In this document: in pieces, positions 41,845 through 52,135 of the stretch
Position numbering within the stretch: position 1 is the first letter of the stretch
Layout: each line of letters starts with the position of its first letter
Assembly: GCF_041146395.1 (NCBI RefSeq)
Contig: NC_090989.1
Span: 45,968,501 to 46,032,500, forward strand
Direction of reading: 5' to 3'
Length of the DNA stretch: 64,000 bases
DNA from: Eulemur rufifrons
Lineage: Eukaryota; Chordata; Mammalia; Primates; Lemuridae
Notes under the pieces: generated by a model
The model's input: only the letters and a program-made list of their open reading frames with translations
What the model was told of the DNA's origin: nothing
The model's database searches: none
Translations under genes and position numbers: made by a program

Positions 41845-42000
41845 TATTAGTTAGCTCAGTTGGCTGAAATCCAGGGCTGTGGGATCGAGCCCCATATGGG
41901 ACACTTGGCTTCATGCAGAGCAGCCTCTGCTCGCCCGGCTGTTTGATAAATGTATGCATTTGATCACAAAGGGCATAGGTGTGAGCGTAGCTGGCTCAGC
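41845..42000 (+). mobile_element. Candidate tRNA-derived SINE or tRNA pseudogene
   Basis: TTAGCTCAGTTGG (41,851-41,863) matches a tRNA A box with D-loop. GGGATCGAGCCCC (41,881-41,893) matches a B box / T-arm. They are 29 bases apart start to start, against about 43 in a complete tRNA, so the anticodon region is shortened. Downstream GCAGAG-CAGC-CTCTGC (41,915-41,930) is a perfect 6-bp hairpin, and TAGCTGGCTCAG at 41,988 echoes the A box. No acceptor-stem pairing is visible, so it is not a working tRNA. An A-box-first SINE derived from a tRNA such as tRNA-Ile or tRNA-Ala is my best guess. Confidence 0.4.
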
Positions 42001-42152
42001 GTAACCTATCCCTGCTACTGGAAAAATCACTCAAGCCCCATGTTCTTTTGACAGGGTCACTGACCTCATCCTCGTTTAGAATTACGAACTGTGAGCACCA
42101 TGCCAGGCCAACTTTTTTGTATTCCTCAAAGATCCTGATGACCTGTCACCCT

Positions 42153-42188
42153 GACCATCTAAATCTTTCTGACCATCTAAATCTTTCT
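42153..42188. repeat. 18-bp tandem duplication
   Basis: GACCATCTAAATCTTTCT occurs twice in direct succession, from 42,153 and from 42,171, with no mismatch. It ends just upstream of a MIR. Confidence 0.97.
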
Positions 42189-42209
42189 ACATTGTAAAAG
42201 ACTGACGGA

Positions 42210-42425
42210 AATAGATATTGAAGGCTGACTCTCTGCAAGGTGCTGTGCTAAGTGTTCTGTGTTTATTCTCTCGCTCATGCCTCAAAGTAATCTCAGGCAA
42301 TGTGTACCATTTTTATTCTCTTTTTGCAGGCGAGGAAACCGGCTGGGGAAGTTACTTGACTTTCCTAGGGTCCCACGTCCACTGACTGGCAGAACCAGGA
42401 CTACAGTCCCTGCCTGTCTGACCGT
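42210..42425 (+). mobile_element. MIR SINE
   Basis: AAGGTGCTGTGCTAAGTGTT, CATGCCTCAAAGTAATCTC, TTTTTGCAGGCGAGGAAACC, GGAAGTTACTTGACTTTCC and GCAGAACCAGGACTACAGTC follow MIR order over nearly full length. Confidence 0.82.
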
Positions 42426-43644
42426 AGAGCCCCTGCTGCCTCTCAGGGTACTGCACGGGACACTGAACGGAGTTGGGGATCTTAGAAACTGTGATAGACT
42501 TACAAAATGGAACTTTGCACAGTCGGATGCTTATAAGTGGGTATGATTTTAAGTTGTAATTCTTTGAAATGAAAAACGAGGTCACTTCTGCAAGCAGGCA
42601 GAGAAAACTTGACACATAGTCAAGTGAGGCAGATGTGTGTTCTTGGATGCCGAGTGACCTCAGCTCTGTCCTAGCAGCTGAAGATACTCACGTCCCAAAT
42701 CTAAAGCTTTGCTCAGCTTTGGTTCCTCAAACTTGCAGTTCAAACACAGATTCCCATAGTAGACAAGTGGAAAAGCTTCTCTCACTTCTTTTCTCCTCCA
42801 AATTCCCAAGGGCTTCACCACCAACTCACCTCACTGGACATCTTTAAACCCAGCAGCAGTGACAGATCAGCGAGGCCGACTTTCCCTGACTGTTATGCTC
42901 AGCAGTAAAATTGCAGAGGCTTTTCAGTAGCAGGAGGAAGCTGTGTAGCCTCCTTTGTTAGAACACTGAGTAAGGCTCGACTTCTCTTCTGGAGCCACAG
43001 TGTCATCTGTGAAGTTTAACTTAAGGTCAAGTCATTGAGCAATGTGTTTAGTATTCTGGAACCCCATTCTTCCCGACCTTCTAACTTCACTTGAATCTGA
43101 GTGCAAAGGGGCGGCTTGGACAGTGAGGAGAAGGCATTTGGTTCAAGTTCAGGAAAAGGTCCTTGGTAACATGCATTTCTGCCAGTGTTTCTCTTGTGAG
43201 GTTTTGTATGTAGACATGAAATGAAGGCTGCTGCCTTTAGGGTAATTCCTCTTTTACCCAGTCAGCACTACAAAGCAAGGCTCAAAGCTTTATGGTTTGT
43301 CTTAAAAAAGGACAGACTGACTCACTTCACTTCACTGTTGACACAGTAAAGTATGCTTGGAGTTGAAGAGCTTCATTGGATAATCTAGGTTGTTTCTGCT
43401 ATCCAGCTTCTGGGAGGCTATCATTTTAAAAATGCAATATCTCTTTTAATGTTCTCTTGTTCCTTAAAGGACTTTACAAATCAGTGACATTTGAAGCTGT
43501 AACAGCACAAGATCTTCCATGTCACAACCTTTTTGAGGCAACAAAAAAGGCTTCATTTGTGTGTTCTTACCCATGGCTTCCTTGTAGCCTCATCTCACAG
43601 ATCATTACTTGTTTCATCTGTTTCTTGGCTTCTGTCCTTTCTTC
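42426..43644. other. Unassigned sequence
   Basis: No gene or repeat recognised. ORFs of 60-76 codons at 42,635-43,687 have no domain. AAATGCAATATCTCTTTTAATG near 43,430 is ordinary AT-rich DNA. Confidence 0.5.
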
Positions 43645-44440
43645 CTTCCATTCAGGAAGTATTTTTCAGCATCTGTTATGTAAATAACAGTGTGCTAGGC
43701 TCTGGGGAGGTGAGGAAGCAAAGACAAAGGCTCTGTCCTCCAAAGATGTAAGGTGTAGTGTGCAGTTCAGAGGTCGCAGGTTGCAACTGCTTCCAGAACC
43801 AGGAAGGTGTGAGCAAGAAGGAAGGGGGCAGGCACGGGACAGAGGAGTGATCGGGACTGTCCTGAAGTGGAATCATGTCAGAAAAGGTCAGAGATTAACA
43901 CAGCTCCAGCCAATTGAAACCATCCTGGAATGCCGGCCTGGCATTGTCAGAGCTCCAGCTGGTCAAGAGAAATCAGAAATCCAGATTTGTGTGTGTGTGT
44001 GTACCATCTCCTGATTTTTTAAAAATGCTGGCAACTAATTCAGATTCTTCAAAAACATTGTATGGGCCAAACAAAACATGCATGTGGGCTGAATTCAACC
44101 CATGAGCCTCCAATTTGGGGAGTTCTAGCCTGGTTAGTGAGGTAACACATGTATGAAATCATTAATTTAAAATGTGGCCCATATGACTAACAGTCCTAAT
44201 GAATGGCACAGACAGTTCCTGCTGGAGGAGTTCAGAGAAAGGAGGAGGAGGACCAGGGAGATGGGAGGAAGATGGGCTCCAGGTGCATGTGGCCTCAGCT
44301 GTGCTGGGCATAGTGAGAATATACGCGGAAACCAAAGGTTGGTGTTAATGTGGTGGGTGGGCTCCAGGGCCAGACTGCAGACACTGGGCTTTAACTTCTA
44401 TGTCATGGGAGCCACTAAAGAGTTTTTTTAAATCTACTTT
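43645..44440 (-). mobile_element. L2 LINE, antisense, diverged and interrupted
   Basis: The inverted L2 tail is visible first: GTATTTTTCAGCATCTGTTA, GTGTGCTAGGCTCTGGGGAG and GCTCTGTCCTCCAAAGATG. A later L2 block lies at 44,205-44,440: GGAGGACCAGGGAGATGGGA and GGGCTTTAACTTCTATGTCA with GGGAGCCACTAAAGAG. The middle (about 43,880-44,200) does not fit L2. It holds a (GT)8 run at 43,988-44,002 and GGCCAAACAAAACATGCATG with GGGCTGAATTCAACCCATGA, which may be a small hAT element inserted in the L2. Confidence 0.65.
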
Positions 44441-45085
44441 AGAAAATAAAATCTGTTGAGAGGTGAAGGGTAGAGTATCATGCAAGGAAAAACCATGAGG
44501 AGAGTCTTGCCATAGTGTTTTTTCCTAACTGTTTCCCACTCTACTTCCTCTTCCACCTCTTTATATCACATCCGAAAACCTTCCTCCTGATGCACTTCTA
44601 AGAGAAGCAGCCTCCCTGGCCTAGCAAGGTAGCTTTAAAGTATGCCAGTGCCCTAAACCAAAACAAGAAAATGAAATCAGAACAAATTAGAATGGCACCC
44701 CCGACCAAGAAAAGAAAAGGAAAAAAAAAAAAAAAAGCGTGCTTCACCACTACCACTCACTGAGTAAAAACTAAAAACCACTGCTTAAAAAATAAATCAG
44801 ACATCTCTTTGTGCCATACAGATCTATCAGTGGCCTGTGAGGCTCTAAAATGGGGTGGAAGCTGCAAAACTACATTCTCATTAAGCCCACAAGGTAATTA
44901 GAAAGAGCTCAGTTAGCCACACTCAGAAACCACACCCTGTCCTAAGATTTATTAGCAGGACTTCCTCTAAGTGGCCTGTAGGTGTGCACATGGACGATGG
45001 CCCTTCCTTTCAATCCAAAGCAGAAAGGCACTGTTAAAAAAAAGGAAGAAAGGGTACATATATTAGATATTAGAAACTATAGCAA
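44441..45085. other. Unassigned sequence with an A run
   Basis: No gene recognised. AAAAGAAAAGGAAAAAAAAA at 44,709-44,736 is a simple A-rich run with no SINE body beside it. Confidence 0.5.
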
Positions 45086-45330
45086 GGCTGGGTGTGGTGG
45101 CTCATGCCTGTAATCTCAGCACTTTGGGAGTCTGAGGTGGGAGGATCACTTAAGGCCAGGAGTCTGAGACCAACTTGGGCAATATAGCAAGATCCTGCCT
45201 CTACAAAAAAATTTTTAATTAGCTGGGCATGGTGATGCCTGTAGTCCTAACTACTCAGGAAGCTGAGACAGGAGGATCACTTGAGCCCAGGAGTTCAAGG
45301 CTGCCGTGAGCTATGATCACTATAGCACTC
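45086..45330 (+). mobile_element. Alu, old AluJ-like, sense, 3' truncated
   Basis: GGCTGGGTGTGGTGGCTCAT, left arm, a T/A middle (AAAAAAATTTTTAATTAGCT) and a right arm to CTGCCGTGAGCTATGATCAC and TATAGCACTC. The last 50 or so bases and the poly-A tail are missing. No target-site repeat is visible. Confidence 0.93.
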
Positions 45331-45764
45331 TTCTAAATAAAGTACCAAAAATTAGCTGGCCCTATGTACATAGTGAGTATGTGTGATGACCGGCTTAAAC
45401 AGTACCTCGGTGGACAGTTACCTGGGTGCCATCTCTGGATAGTCAGAGTCAGTCAATCCAAGTTGGGGCCAAGCATGTGGACTTTAGAAAATCTCCACAG
45501 GTGGTTGAGGACCCTACACAATTTTGCTTGGAAATGGGAAATTAAATATTCGGTTGATGTAGGGCAATCCTTGGTTATTCCAGCCCTGATTATACAGGGT
45601 ACTAATTTTCCTGGGCCCTTGTTTTACTTACTTTTCCTCTTTCTACCCACATTTTCACCATTTTATTTCTTATTAGAACCTCTACCAGAGAATGAAAAGA
45701 AGAAGGCAAAGAAACTGGAACTTTAAAGGAAAAACAAAATGGTTTTACCTCATCATAAGTAGTA
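45331..45764. other. Unassigned; splice-acceptor-like site
   Basis: A 120-codon plus-strand ORF (45,364-45,726) overlaps this stretch. A long pyrimidine tract (45,623-45,674) ends in TTTCTTATTAG, a good match to a 3' splice site. It is followed by codons reading EPLPENEKKKAKKLEL and a stop. I know no gene ending this way and see no partner donor, so it is not called as an exon. Confidence 0.35.
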
Positions 45765-46030
45765 TGGTAGTAATAATTACACCACCAATAACAACCACTT
45801 ACCATTTCTTGAACCTTCATTATGCTCCAGGTACTGTTCTAAATGCCTTACACATATCAATTAATTTAATCCTCACCACCTCTGTGACGTATGTGTCATT
45901 AACGTCCCCATTTTTAGGTGACAAAACTGAAGCTTGGAGAAGTTAATGCAATACCTAAGGGCTCCAAGCCAGGAAGTATCAGAGGCGAGATTTGAACCCA
46001 ACAAGACTGACTCCAGAGCCTTTACCATTT
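45765..46030 (+). mobile_element. MIR SINE, near full length
   Basis: CATTATGCTCCAGGTACTGT, TCTAAATGCCTTACACATAT, TTAATTTAATCCTCACCACC, CCCCATTTTTAGGTGACAAA, AGAGGCGAGATTTGAACCCA and GACTCCAGAGCCTTTACCAT match MIR through its tRNA-like end. Confidence 0.93.
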
Positions 46031-46044
46031 ACTGTTTATTTATT

Positions 46045-46245
46045 TACTTATTTATTGTGGGAAACATATATATAATACAAAATCTATCATTTTAACCATT
46101 TTTACCTGTGCAGTTCAGTGGCGTTAAGAACATTCACATTGTTGTGCAACCAATACTACTGCTATCCATCTCCACACACTTTTTCATTTGCCCAAATTAG
46201 GAGCCGTCGTTTTTAACCAGCACTCTACGTTCCTTCCCCAATAAT
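46045..46245 (-). mobile_element. L1M-class 3' fragment, antisense
   Basis: CATTTTAACCATTTTTACCT, GTGCAGTTCAGTGGCGTTAA, GAACATTCACATTGTTGTGC, TATCCATCTCCACACACTTT and TCATTTGCCCAAATTAGGAG match an inverted L1MC/L1ME 3' region. Confidence 0.88.
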
Positions 46246-46654
46246 ACTTAGAGATCTGGAACAGCCACTGTTTGTGGTGATCCTGCCATCCTCTACCACA
46301 GGTGATCTAGTACCCTTTAAGTCTTTGTTTTCTTACTTCCCCATTAGTCCCCTGTGCTACTGCATGCCTTGCAGCCAGCTCCTTGTTACAGGGCTTGGTC
46401 ACAGCAGCCACTCCAGACTCTACAATGCTACTGTCTCTCCCAGGAGATTGATGTGTTGGCCCATGCATGGTCAATGACAGCTGCATCGCCTCTTCTGCTT
46501 CGCTTTTGACATTGATTCTAAGCTGCGCCCTGATTTCAAAAACCTCAAAACTGTAAAAGAAATGTAAAAGCCATGTATCTTGGGCTGAAGGAAACCAAGT
46601 CTTCTTTCAGGCTGAGAAGTCACTGTGAAAAAGCTTTGTCCTGGTTCCTCAGTG

Positions 46655-46735
46655 TTCACCCTACACCACTCTAGTCCAAGCCGCCTCCCCTCCAGCCTGG
46701 ATTACTGTCATAACTGGTCTCCCAATTTGCAATTG
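46655..46735 (+). mobile_element. L2 LINE scrap
   Basis: CTCTAGTCCAAGCCGCCTCC, CCTGGATTACTGTCATAACT and GGTCTCCCAATTTGC match the L2 block 'ggtccaagccacc... cctggattattgcaatagcctcctaactggtctccc'. Confidence 0.7.
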
Positions 46736-46764
46736 CTGTACAAACTGGGCAGGATGCTGCCTGG

Positions 46765-46830
46765 TCCTAGTCCTGTAACCTTGAGCAGCTCGTTTAATCT
46801 CTCTGAGCCAGCAGACCTTTTGTTTAACAA
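46765..46830 (-). mobile_element. MIR SINE scrap, antisense
   Basis: CCTGTAACCTTGAGCAGCTC and GTTTAATCTCTCTGAGCC match inverted MIR 'tgtgaccttgggcaagtcacttaacctctctgagcc'. Confidence 0.65.
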
Positions 46831-49098
46831 GAAAGAAGCATAGAAATAGAGGTTTCCTTTTGACATATACAGGCTAAATTTCTAAGAGTTCTCAGGCGTC
46901 CTCATGATGGAAGTTGGAGGTCATTGCTGCCAAAGTCAGAAGAACTTCAAGCTATATTAAGTGTTTCTTTGTCATTATTTTACCACTTGACACCTTGCTT
47001 TCTTTACTGCTGAGATACCAATACCCTCACCCACTACTTGTTGACCATCTAAAACCCGCTTACCCTAACATTTCACCTCTGTCTCATCTGTTCACAAATA
47101 ACCCCCAGTATTCCTTTTTGTTTCCCTTTCTCCCTAGTTAAAAAAAAAAACAAAAAAACTTTTTTTAACAAAAAATTTAAAACTTGGCTCCATCCTTAAT
47201 ATCATAATGATATTCAGCCAACCATTAAAGATCTTAATGGCTCATTACTATATATCTGAATTGCTGTATTATTAGTGTAATTGCTAGCATTATTAATTAT
47301 TATATTATCTGAATAGCTTTTTACTGTAATTCAAAGAATGATGGCCTTAATTTTCTCTAAGTGAATTTACTTATTTAAAAAAAAAAAAGAAACTTCATAA
47401 AACAGATTTCAAGACTCCTAAGCTTCCGTACCACCCTGAAGGTGCAGCGACTAATGTACAGATCTGAACACTTTCTTGTGCAGAGTCTGACAGTCTCTTA
47501 GAAGTTATTTTAAGAATTATTTTAATTTGGAGGCTTTATTTTATTTAAAAAAATTTTTAACTGGTTAGCTACTTTTTTTTTTTTTTTTCATTTTTCCAAT
47601 TTGCAAGGTCATAAGAAAAAGTCAGCCTGCATAAAACTTCATCAAAACTCTGAACTTCAGGGCACAGAGGAAAGCTAATTTTCAAAAGGATCTCATTTTT
47701 TCTCTCTGTAAAGAGATTTCTATCAAAGAGATAAACTGATTTGTTCTGGTACTTGAAGTATAAAGAAAAACCTAATCAAATGTTAAAATTTCTTCACATT
47801 TACCCCCAAGACTATCACTAATACATGCTGCCGACCAAAACCATTGCTGCCAGTACCGAATGTTCACGCTTACAGTTGGAAAAGTTACTTCAAGTCCTCC
47901 TCTCAAACCTCAACTTTCTAGAGCCTCTAGAAGCAGGTGGAAGAACTCTTGTTTTGTTTTGTCTTTGTTTCATTGCTTCTGATTTCAGAGGTCCCAGGAG
48001 ATGGAGACTTCGAAAGTGCATTTGAAGTCTGCTGTAAACCCTCAAGGGCTCTCTTTCCTTCTAGGGTTACTGGATTGTCTCCTGGGAATGTATTTGGGAT
48101 GTGCTGGACTGGGAAGGAGGAGGATGTATCAAAGTAAACATTTCATGAGCTTCTGCTTTGCAGTTTAACTTACTAAATAGACAAAACCTCTAAGTATTTC
48201 CTGTGTATCTTAAAGGACCAATTTGTCACAAGTTCCCCAGTCTTTTTTTTCCAACTAATCTCACCCCCAACACACACACACTATTTTTTTTTTAATTTTT
48301 TTATTTTTTGGTTACATTAAAGCCACTCATTCGGTGGTATGGGACGGTGTTTGTGTTTCAGAGCACTGTGCTAGATTAAGTGTGCTGTGACTTAGGGGCT
48401 TAATTTATGGTGTAGCCGGTTTTCATTCTTTATGTTTTGACAAATGCCACCCAATATTAGATACAGAGAACTTAAAGACACTGTGGCTCTCCAGAGGATA
48501 GAAGGCCCTGGAGTAGAGGAAGGGAGACTCTGGCAAAGGGCTTGGAAAATGCCTACAGTTCTAATGGAACTTGTGATTTCCACTTGATGATTTTCTTTTG
48601 CCTCAGATTCACTGAGGGCATGTTGGCAAGTCATCCTCATACGTAAGAACACTTTTAATAAGTTCTGTATTGCTGTCTATCACATAACACTTATTTTGAC
48701 AAACAGCTAATTTTTGAAGAAATCCAGCAGGTGGATTTTTACAGATTAAGTAGATTGGTAGAGGTCAGAGATTTGAGAAAAAAGAAACCTAAATAAATAA
48801 AGAAACGTGTGTTCCTGTTGCTGTCTGTGCAGTTTATATCTATTAATATGTATTAATACCAACATATGTTATGCATACACACACACATATGCATAGCAAA
48901 ACACTTTGCCAGGCATTATATGTGATATAAGGAGGAACAAAACACCGTTCTTGCTTTAGGCTTGATTGATAAGGTTGAAAACCATGAGCCCAGATAACTA
49001 CAACATAGGACAGAGTATGGAAAGTGATGTAATTGATACACACATTGAGCAGTCTACTTGGTGCGATGTTTTAGTGGTAGCTGGATGTGGATTGCTGC
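46831..49098. other. Unassigned, A/T homopolymers
   Basis: No gene recognised. Homopolymer-rich patches: A-rich 47,142-47,180, A-rich near 47,378, T17 near 47,573, T-rich 48,282-48,308. GCCAGGCATTATATGTGATA with AACAAAACACCGTTCTTGC (48,909-48,955) may be an antisense L2 tail scrap. ORFs of 62-86 codons show no domain. Confidence 0.45.
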
Positions 49099-49281
49099 CC
49101 TGGTGCTATTCAAAGTGTAGTCTGAGAATTGGCTGCGTCAGAAATGCAGGTCTGCGGGTCCCATCCCAGACTTACAGAATCTCTGGGAGTGCAATCCAGC
49201 AATCTGTGTTTTAATAAGCTCCTATGTTTTAACAAGAACATCTAGATGATTCTTCTGCCCATGACAGTCTGAGAACCATTG
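49099..49281 (-). mobile_element. MER5A-type hAT MITE, copy 1
   Basis: CTATTCAAAGTGTAGTCTGA, GGTCCCATCCCAGACTTACA, GAATCTCTGGGAGTGCAATC, CAGCAATCTGTGTTTTAATA and CAGTCTGAGAACCATTG match inverted MER5A from end to end. This is a short non-autonomous hAT-Charlie element with CAGTGGTTCTCAA-like ends. Confidence 0.9.
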
Positions 49282-49284
49282 TTC

Positions 49285-49445
49285 TAAACCACAGTTCCCA
49301 GGCCACTGTAATCTTCATGATAGACATTATTATTCAAGTCACGGGTGAGGAAATGGAGAATGAGAGAGAATAAGTAACTTTGCCAAAAGTCGTACTGCTA
49401 ACATTACTGCAGTCTAGATACAATCCCAGTTCTGTTGAACCACAC
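49285..49445 (+). mobile_element. MIR SINE fragment, diverged
   Basis: ATAGACATTATTATTCAAGT, CACGGGTGAGGAAATGGAGA, GAATAAGTAACTTTGCCAAA and CAATCCCAGTTCTGTTGAAC follow MIR order. It abuts the MER5A. Confidence 0.65.
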
Positions 49446-49794
49446 ATAACCTATATCCTCCATCTACCCCCTGCTGTCTCATCCTGCAAATTATTGCCAA
49501 TCATACAAGCCATTTTTTTAAGATTTTTTTCTTGATTTTCCACTTTTCATCTTTCTCTTTCTGCCTAACTAAAAAAGTACTCACTTTAATCATTTTAACC
49601 ACTGTCATAGTGTCCCATAACTGTCACCATTATAATGCTGAGGTGCAAGTGACACTTTTGGTTTGTTTTCCTTGCTGTGTCATTATCGGATAATTGATAT
49701 TACCAACTACAGTCTTACATCTAATTAGTCTACCAGCATGTCAGTTCATATTCAGATTTAGGGTGGGGAAGAAAACATTTCAATATGAATTCGA

Positions 49795-50100
49795 TTTAAT
49801 CAACAAATGTTTATTGGCCAGGTCTATTTTGCCTAATTCTGTGTTCTATGCCGTGAGGCACTGGCGCTCAAAATGTGGTTCCTGATCAACAGTTAGGGGA
49901 CTTGGTAGATATATAAATTATTGGGCCCCACTCTGGACCTCTGAATCAGAAACTCTGGGAGTGGGGCCCAGCAATTTGTGTTTTTAGAAGTCCTCCAGAT
50001 GATTTTAATGCACGCTAAAGTTTTAGGGCCAGTGCTACAAGGGATATGACAAGTTAGAGACACAGTCTTTACTCTTAAAGGGTTTATCATCTGTTTTACC
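49795..50100 (-). mobile_element. L2 tail, antisense, split by MER5A
   Basis: Left part (49,795-49,858): TTAATCAACAAATGTTTATT and GTGTTCTATG. Right part (50,035-50,100): AGTTAGAGACACAGTCTTTA and CTCTTAAAGGGTTTATCATC. Together they read as an inverted L2 tail with the MER5A inside. Each part alone is weak. Confidence 0.5.
49859..50034 (-). mobile_element. MER5A-type hAT MITE, copy 2
   Basis: CACTGGCGCTCAAAATGTGG, TATTGGGCCCCACTCTGGAC, CTGAATCAGAAACTCTGGGA, GTGGGGCCCAGCAATTTGTG and GCACGCTAAAGTTTTAGGGC with CAGTG match inverted MER5A over its full length, with both terminal inverted repeats recognisable. Confidence 0.92.
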
Positions 50101-51724
50101 TGTGCACTTGTCAGTGGCTTGAATTTAAACTGAGGTTTCTGATAGCTAAAAGCTGACAGCGGTATCATGACTTCACGTTACAATGTATGCAAGATTCAGA
50201 AGGGCCTCCTACAGCTCTTTGGGGGGGTTTTTTCCTTCCTCTTTTAACAAGAGTCAGTCATTCATTTATAAAACCACTTAAAGAAATTAAAGTATGTTTC
50301 AGATGGCAATTACACTTTTTTCTTTCTCCAGAGGTCTCAGTTGCAAAGAATTCTACAGAACTGAATTGTTTTGTTTATATAGGCAGTCATTTGCCATGTG
50401 GTGAGCTTGAAAACAGACTAAATAAATGGTTTGGATTGTGATGTCATGGACAGTGGTGATTAAAGCAAGGATAATGCAGAAGGCTGTGCTTCATAAACCA
50501 CCCAGGGACCAGACCAACTCCTGAAATCCTGGGTCACAGTTTAAAGATTTTTGTATGACTATATTTATAGCCAGTCATTTCTTGTTTTCTCCAAAAATAT
50601 GCTGTTTCAAGAGAATATTTGTCTTCAGAGAGACAGCTGAAAATGGGTGTCCCATACAGATTTCTTACTCAAGTGTGCTTGGTATCCAGAACAGCAAGCA
50701 TGGACTGTGATTATGTTAACTGTCACAGGGCCACTGAGATGCACAGTCCCGGGGCACCAGTCACTTAGAATGCAGGAGCTTGGCAACTCTGAAGCCTTGC
50801 CTGCATTTTCAAGTCTTGGGGGTTTTTTTTGACAGGGAAATTTCCAGTGCTCGAAGTTGACCTAAACTACGGTATTCCTATTTAGAATGAATTATCCTGA
50901 CCCTTTCTCTCTCCCCTTGCTCTTTTTCTTGGCATTTTCACGGCTTATTCTGGCCTGTCCTGTGGGGTAGGTAAGAGTATAGAAACTAATACCTTGAAAG
51001 CAAGTAACTAAGCACCCTGGTGAGCATTTTATGTGTAAAAAGGTGAAGGAAGGCTTTTGGAATGTCTGTTGAATCCCTAGGTCTGCTTGGTCCCGTTCCC
51101 CCATTTGTACACATGATTGGTTAATAGTGAGCGATTTTCAGATGAAGTCTGACCTAAAGACACTTCATCTAAAATGCGTCAGATCATCTGAATTTTGCAG
51201 ATTTGATATTTGAATGCTGGTTTATTTAATGTCAATATAATCCCTTACTAGAATTCACAAGATTATCCAGACTATCCAATTTTCAGTAGTATACTGGTTT
51301 TGGCAATAAACTAATTAATGATTACTTAGTTTAAGAGTTGTGTACTACACACTGAGTAGATGATGGATAATTTAAAATAGTCACTGTGGTCTCTGCCCAA
51401 GCCTTGAGCCATGTGGGCTGACATTTCAAAGAGGCTGTCATGGCTACCTAGGACTCTAGCTGTAGTATGATAGAGAAGTACAGTATAAAAACATAATTTG
51501 GTAAACAGATACAAAGCTGTCCCCACCCTACTGCCCCCACAAGTTATTCGTGCCCTTATGTCACTCCATAGCCCAAAGACCCAAGGCACCTCCAAAACCC
51601 TTTCAAGATCCTCCACAACAAAAAACTCTAAAATCAGGCAGACTTGGATCTACCACTAGTGGTGGGAATTCAGGAATACGTAATAAAAATTGTGAAAGAT
51701 TACATGAAGCATATGTAAAAATCT
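50101..51724. other. Unassigned sequence
   Basis: No repeat or gene recognised. The 96-codon minus-strand ORF at 51,326-51,616 and the shorter ORFs carry no domain I know. Confidence 0.5.
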
Positions 51725-52135
51725 GAGGAAATCAGAGAAATACACAATTTAATCAATGAAATACCATTTTGTACATATCAAACTGGCAGATTTTGTTAAT
51801 GGTCATGCTTGGTGTTGACAGAGGTACGTGAAATTTGGCCTTTAAGGCAATTTTGCAATGTTATCATAAACCTGGATAGATGAGTGAATAGAAAGCTAAA
51901 AGATCGATGACAATAGGTAGGTAGGTAGATAGATAGATAGATAGATAGTGTGTGTGAGAGAGTTTTATTTATGTGTGTGTGTGTGTATACGTGTATATAC
52001 GTATACAGTGCCTTTTGACTCAGCAATTACATTTTAAGGTATTTATCCCAAAGAAATCACAAGGGACATGTACAGAGATTTAACTACTAGGCTGTTTATC
52101 ACACTATTTTTTATAATACTGAAAAACTAGAGGCA
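51725..52135 (+). mobile_element. L1M ORF2 fragment, sense
   Basis: AATGAAATACCATTTTGTAC, ATATCAAACTGGCAGATTTT, GGCAATTTTGCAATGTTATC, then after a microsatellite CCTTTTGACTCAGCAATTAC, TATTTATCCCAAAGAAATCA and ATAATACTGAAAAACTAGAG follow late L1 ORF2 in sense. No open frame survives. Confidence 0.85.
51916..52010. repeat. Compound microsatellite (GTAG)(GATA)(TG)
   Basis: GGTAGGTAGGTAGATAG, then (ATAG) units to about 51,948, then GTGTGTGAGAGAG, a short T-rich spacer, (TG)n at 51,972-51,987 and ATACGTGTATATACGTATAC. It lies inside the L1M fragment. Confidence 0.95.

Noticed and set aside
41851..41893. Functional tRNA gene
   Set aside because: The anticodon region is too short and no acceptor stem pairs, so at most it is a SINE or pseudogene.
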